Positions 5,953 through 7,837 of a DNA stretch of 7,837 nt are shown piece after piece. This stretch comes from an uncultured Candidatus Saccharibacteria bacterium. Lineage in GTDB: Bacteria > Patescibacteriota > Saccharimonadia > Saccharimonadales > Saccharimonadaceae. Where the stretch lies: positions 1-7,837 of the forward strand of contig CALHWA010000002.1 in assembly GCA_938036845.1 (NCBI GenBank), given 5' to 3'. The position numbers and the translations under genes were made by a program. Each line of letters begins with the position of its first letter. The first letter of the stretch is position 1. The notes below the pieces were generated by a model, which did no database searches, was not told the DNA's origin, and worked only from the letters and a program-made list of their open reading frames with translations.

Positions 5953-5982
5953 AGAATCCTCCGCACTAGTACTTCTAAAACT

Positions 5983-6012
5983 ACCGTACCATATCTCTAT
6001 GATGCTATGCAA
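5983..6012 (-). promoter_or_regulatory. Candidate promoter of the 75-residue protein
   Basis: On the minus strand TTGCAT (6007-6012) and TACGGT (5983-5988) are 18 bp apart, with TGG directly before the -10 as an extended element. The leader would be roughly 25 nt and would include the SD at 5957-5962. The -10 is a poor consensus match, so this is tentative. Confidence 0.3.
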
Positions 6013-6131
6013 ATAATAATAGACTCCGCCTACTATATTCATCACAATTCGTCCTTGCTTAACTACGACCCTGCGACTTATACACCAAGCCATAAATCAC
6101 CGCATCATACCTCGCGCCTATCGGCAAATTC

Positions 6132-6140
6132 TGCTACACT
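6132..6140 (+). promoter_or_regulatory. Extended -10 of the DHH-cysS operon (leaderless)
   Basis: TGCTACACT (TGC plus TACACT at 6135-6140) is followed by 7 nt and the ATG at 6148. There is no GGAGG-type SD, only AAAGAAG abutting the start. The layout is nearly identical to that before the transglycosylase gene (TGCTATACT). The rest of the 195-bp gap from 5953 holds the divergent promoter described above and nothing else I can support. Confidence 0.5.
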
Positions 6141-6147
6141 AAAGAAG

Positions 6148-7152
6148 ATGTTTGACGAAGCGATACGCGCGATCCAACGCGCAGACAAAATTATTATTAT
6201 CCAAGCCGAAAACCCCGATGGCGACAGTGTTGGCAGCAGCCTCGCGCTGGAGGAAATCCTGGGCGATATGGGCAAGCAGGTGACGCTCTATTGCCCGGTG
6301 GCAGTGCCTAAATATTTGCGGTATATCCGCGGCTGGGATCGCATTACTGATGAATTTGACAGCAGTGCTGAGCTGGCGATTATTGTTGATACCAGTGCAG
6401 ATATCTTGCTTAGTAAGGTGCTCGAAGCACCGAGTGCTCGCGCCTTCCTCACGACGCATCCAGTGCTCGTGCTAGACCACCACGCGATGGAGAGTACCTT
6501 GAGCTTTGACCATACACTTATCAATCAAGACGTGGTGGCGACTGGCGAGCTCATCTACAATCTTGCGCAGCATGCTCAGTGGGCGATCAACCCACAGGCA
6601 GCAGAGAACCTCCTCATCGCAATCATGAGTGACAGCCTGGGCCTCACAACGCAAAACACCACAGCCGACTCCATCCAGACCGTCGCAGAGCTGACCAGGC
6701 TGGGCGCAAGCAATGCCGCCATCGAGGTGCGCCGCCGCGACTTTATGAAAAAAGCGCCAGAGATCCTTCGCTACAAAGGGCGTTTGATCGAGCGGATCGA
6801 GTATATGCTGGATGGCCGCTTGGCACTTATCCACATCCCGTGGGAGGAAATCCAGGAATATAGCGACCAATACAACCCTAGCATGCTTGTATTAGACGAG
6901 ATGCGCTTGGTGGAAGGAGTGGACGTGGCGATTGCGATCAAGACCTACCCCGATGGCAAGCTGACTGGCAAGATCCGCAGCAATGCACCAGTGGCGGCGA
7001 TGATCGCTGGGTACTTTGGTGGCGGCGGCCATGCCTATGCAGCAGGCTGGCGGATGTATGAGGATTACCAGCTGGCAATGCGTGAGATCGTCGAGGCAGC
7101 CAGCCGGGCCTTCGTTGAGTATGATGAGAGCGAGGCAGCTCATGGCGATTAA
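6148..7152 (+). CDS. DHH/DHHA1 phosphoesterase, NrnA-like
   Basis: A 334-residue DHH-family phosphoesterase, the group that includes NrnA (nanoRNase and pAp phosphatase) and cyclic-dinucleotide phosphodiesterases. Seen in order are motif I NPDGDSVGSSLALE (22-35), motif II Asp81 in IIVDTS (78-83), motif III VLDHH (108-112), motif IV Asp162 in IMSDSLGL (159-166), and the DHHA1 domain ending in GGGGHAYAAG (291-300), which binds the nucleotide. Length and domain order fit NrnA. Motif I usually reads H-x-x-P-D-x-D; here the His position is Ala20, so one metal ligand seems missing. I chose the ATG at 6148 because the leaderless promoter fits it and the homology begins there; the 92 codons upstream look non-coding. 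The stop overlaps the start of cysS by 11 nt, so the two are co-translated. Short-RNA turnover is likely but the exact substrate is not known. Confidence 0.88.
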   Translation: MFDEAIRAIQRADKIIIIQAENPDGDSVGSSLALEEILGDMGKQVTLYCPVAVPKYLRYIRGWDRITDEFDSSAELAIIVDTSADILLSKVLEAPSARAFLTTHPVLVLDHHAMESTLSFDHTLINQDVVATGELIYNLAQHAQWAINPQAAENLLIAIMSDSLGLTTQNTTADSIQTVAELTRLGASNAAIEVRRRDFMKKAPEILRYKGRLIERIEYMLDGRLALIHIPWEEIQEYSDQYNPSMLVLDEMRLVEGVDVAIAIKTYPDGKLTGKIRSNAPVAAMIAGYFGGGGHAYAAGWRMYEDYQLAMREIVEAASRAFVEYDESEAAHGD

Positions 7153-7837
7153 GTTTGCCAATACACTGACCCGTCACCTTGATACATTTGTACCGCTCCA
7201 GCCTGGCAAGGTGTCGCTCTACACCTGTGGGCCAACAGTGTATAACTATTTGCATGTTGGCAACTGGGCGGCGTATATCTACTGGGATATCCTGGTGCGC
7301 ATGCTTCAGGCGGAGGGCTATGAGGTGGAGCGTGTAATGAACATCACCGATGTCGGCCACCTGACAAGTGATGCCGATGAAGGTGAAGACAAGCTCGAGA
7401 AGGGTGCGCGCCGCGAGGGTAAGACTGCTTGGCAGATTGCTAAATTTTACGCTGATGACTTCATCCGCGGGATGAACGCGTTGCACTTAACGCCGCCGAG
7501 CCAGCTGGCCCGTGCTACCGACTATATCGACGAGCAAGTCCAGCTTGCCATTACTCTCAAGCGTAAGGGGCACACCTATCAGACGAGCGATGGGATTTAT
7601 TTTGACACCAGCACCTTCCCAGCCTATGCAGACTTTGCCCGGCTCGATCTGCGAGCCTTGCGGGCGGGGGCACGGATTGGCCCCAATAGCGAGAAGCGCC
7701 ACGCGAGCGACTTTGCCCTGTGGAAGTTCTCGCCAACTGGCATCAAGCGCGACATGGAGTGGCCCACGCCACCGGAGCTGCTCGACCAGCCACCAACAGA
7801 CGGCACCCCAGTGATGGGCTTCCCGGGGTGGCACTTG
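7142..7837 (+). CDS. cysS: Cysteinyl-tRNA synthetase, N-terminal part (runs off the window)
   Basis: The first 232 residues of CysRS, which charges tRNA-Cys with cysteine in the cytoplasm. Present are the zinc ligand Cys29 in CGPTVYNY (29-36), the HIGH signature as HVGN (38-41), NITDVGHLTSDADEGED (67-83), GARIGPNSEKRHASDFALWK (176-195) and the PGWH (228-231) of the Zn site. The KMSKS loop and anticodon domain lie beyond the window. Between Trp207 and GFPGWH there are 18 residues where E. coli has 6, a Pro-rich insertion of about 12. The ATG at 7142 lies inside the end of the DHH gene (11-nt overlap) with no own promoter, so translation is coupled. The combination of RNA decay and aminoacylation genes is housekeeping, not a pathway. 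Confidence 0.93.
   Translation, partial: MAIKFANTLTRHLDTFVPLQPGKVSLYTCGPTVYNYLHVGNWAAYIYWDILVRMLQAEGYEVERVMNITDVGHLTSDADEGEDKLEKGARREGKTAWQIAKFYADDFIRGMNALHLTPPSQLARATDYIDEQVQLAITLKRKGHTYQTSDGIYFDTSTFPAYADFARLDLRALRAGARIGPNSEKRHASDFALWKFSPTGIKRDMEWPTPPELLDQPPTDGTPVMGFPGWHL

Noticed and set aside
5953..6093. 47-codon N-terminal extension of the 75-residue protein.
   Set aside because: A strong SD is 4 nt before the inner ATG, and the extension covers the likely promoter.
5872..6147. Upstream extension of the DHH gene (92 codons).
   Set aside because: It overlaps the 75-residue gene and its promoter, has no start signals and no DHH homology; the leaderless start at 6148 fits.

Overview
The window reads like a stretch of a Candidatus Saccharibacteria (TM7, Patescibacteria/CPR) chromosome. 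This is inferred from protein flavour (compact YbaB-RecR pair, a DHH phosphoesterase with a QAENPDGDS motif, a CysS with NITDVGHLTSDADEGED), short intergenic gaps, moderate GC and many start codons sitting directly behind a -10 box. No database search was possible, so the lineage is a hypothesis. No tRNA, rRNA, CRISPR array or insertion sequence was recognised.

Region 1 (1-916) is rearranged. A promoter and Shine-Dalgarno (SD) site lead into an HxlR-family winged-helix regulator that keeps only about its first 70 residues. It then runs abruptly into the antisense strand of a GNAT acetyltransferase gene, whose last codons and stop are borrowed from the regulator DNA. The GNAT gene and the next gene are divergent and share a 45-bp promoter region.

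Region 2 (917-2164) holds a GH5 glycosidase resembling exo-1,3-beta-glucanases, then about 280 bp without an intact gene. Part of that gap (1898-2059) has codon statistics suggesting a decayed or truncated coding fragment.

Region 3 (2165-3081) is the DNA-maintenance pair ybaB/ebfC and recR, transcribed together. RecR is full length but has lost three of the four zinc-finger cysteines. Region 4 (3151-4797, minus strand) is a 548-residue protein I do not recognise, visibly more AT-rich than its neighbours, behind a textbook TTGACA-17-TACAAT promoter.

Region 5 (4946-5952) has a membrane-anchored SLT-type lytic transglycosylase and a convergent 75-residue orphan. Region 6 (6148-7837) is a DHH/DHHA1 phosphoesterase (NrnA-like) overlapping the start of cysS, which runs off the window.

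The most useful genome-wide lead is start-site architecture. Four genes (GNAT, GH5, transglycosylase, DHH) have an ATG 6-7 nt after a -10 box and no SD; a fifth (the 548-aa orphan) has 10 nt. Three others (HxlR, YbaB, 75-aa orphan) have clear GGAGG-type sites. This suggests routine use of leaderless mRNAs, and it also fixes several starts that longest-frame calling would misplace. I did not find a convincing new multi-gene system; the best candidates for novelty are the orphan at 3151-4797, the zinc-less RecR and the HxlR/GNAT junction.
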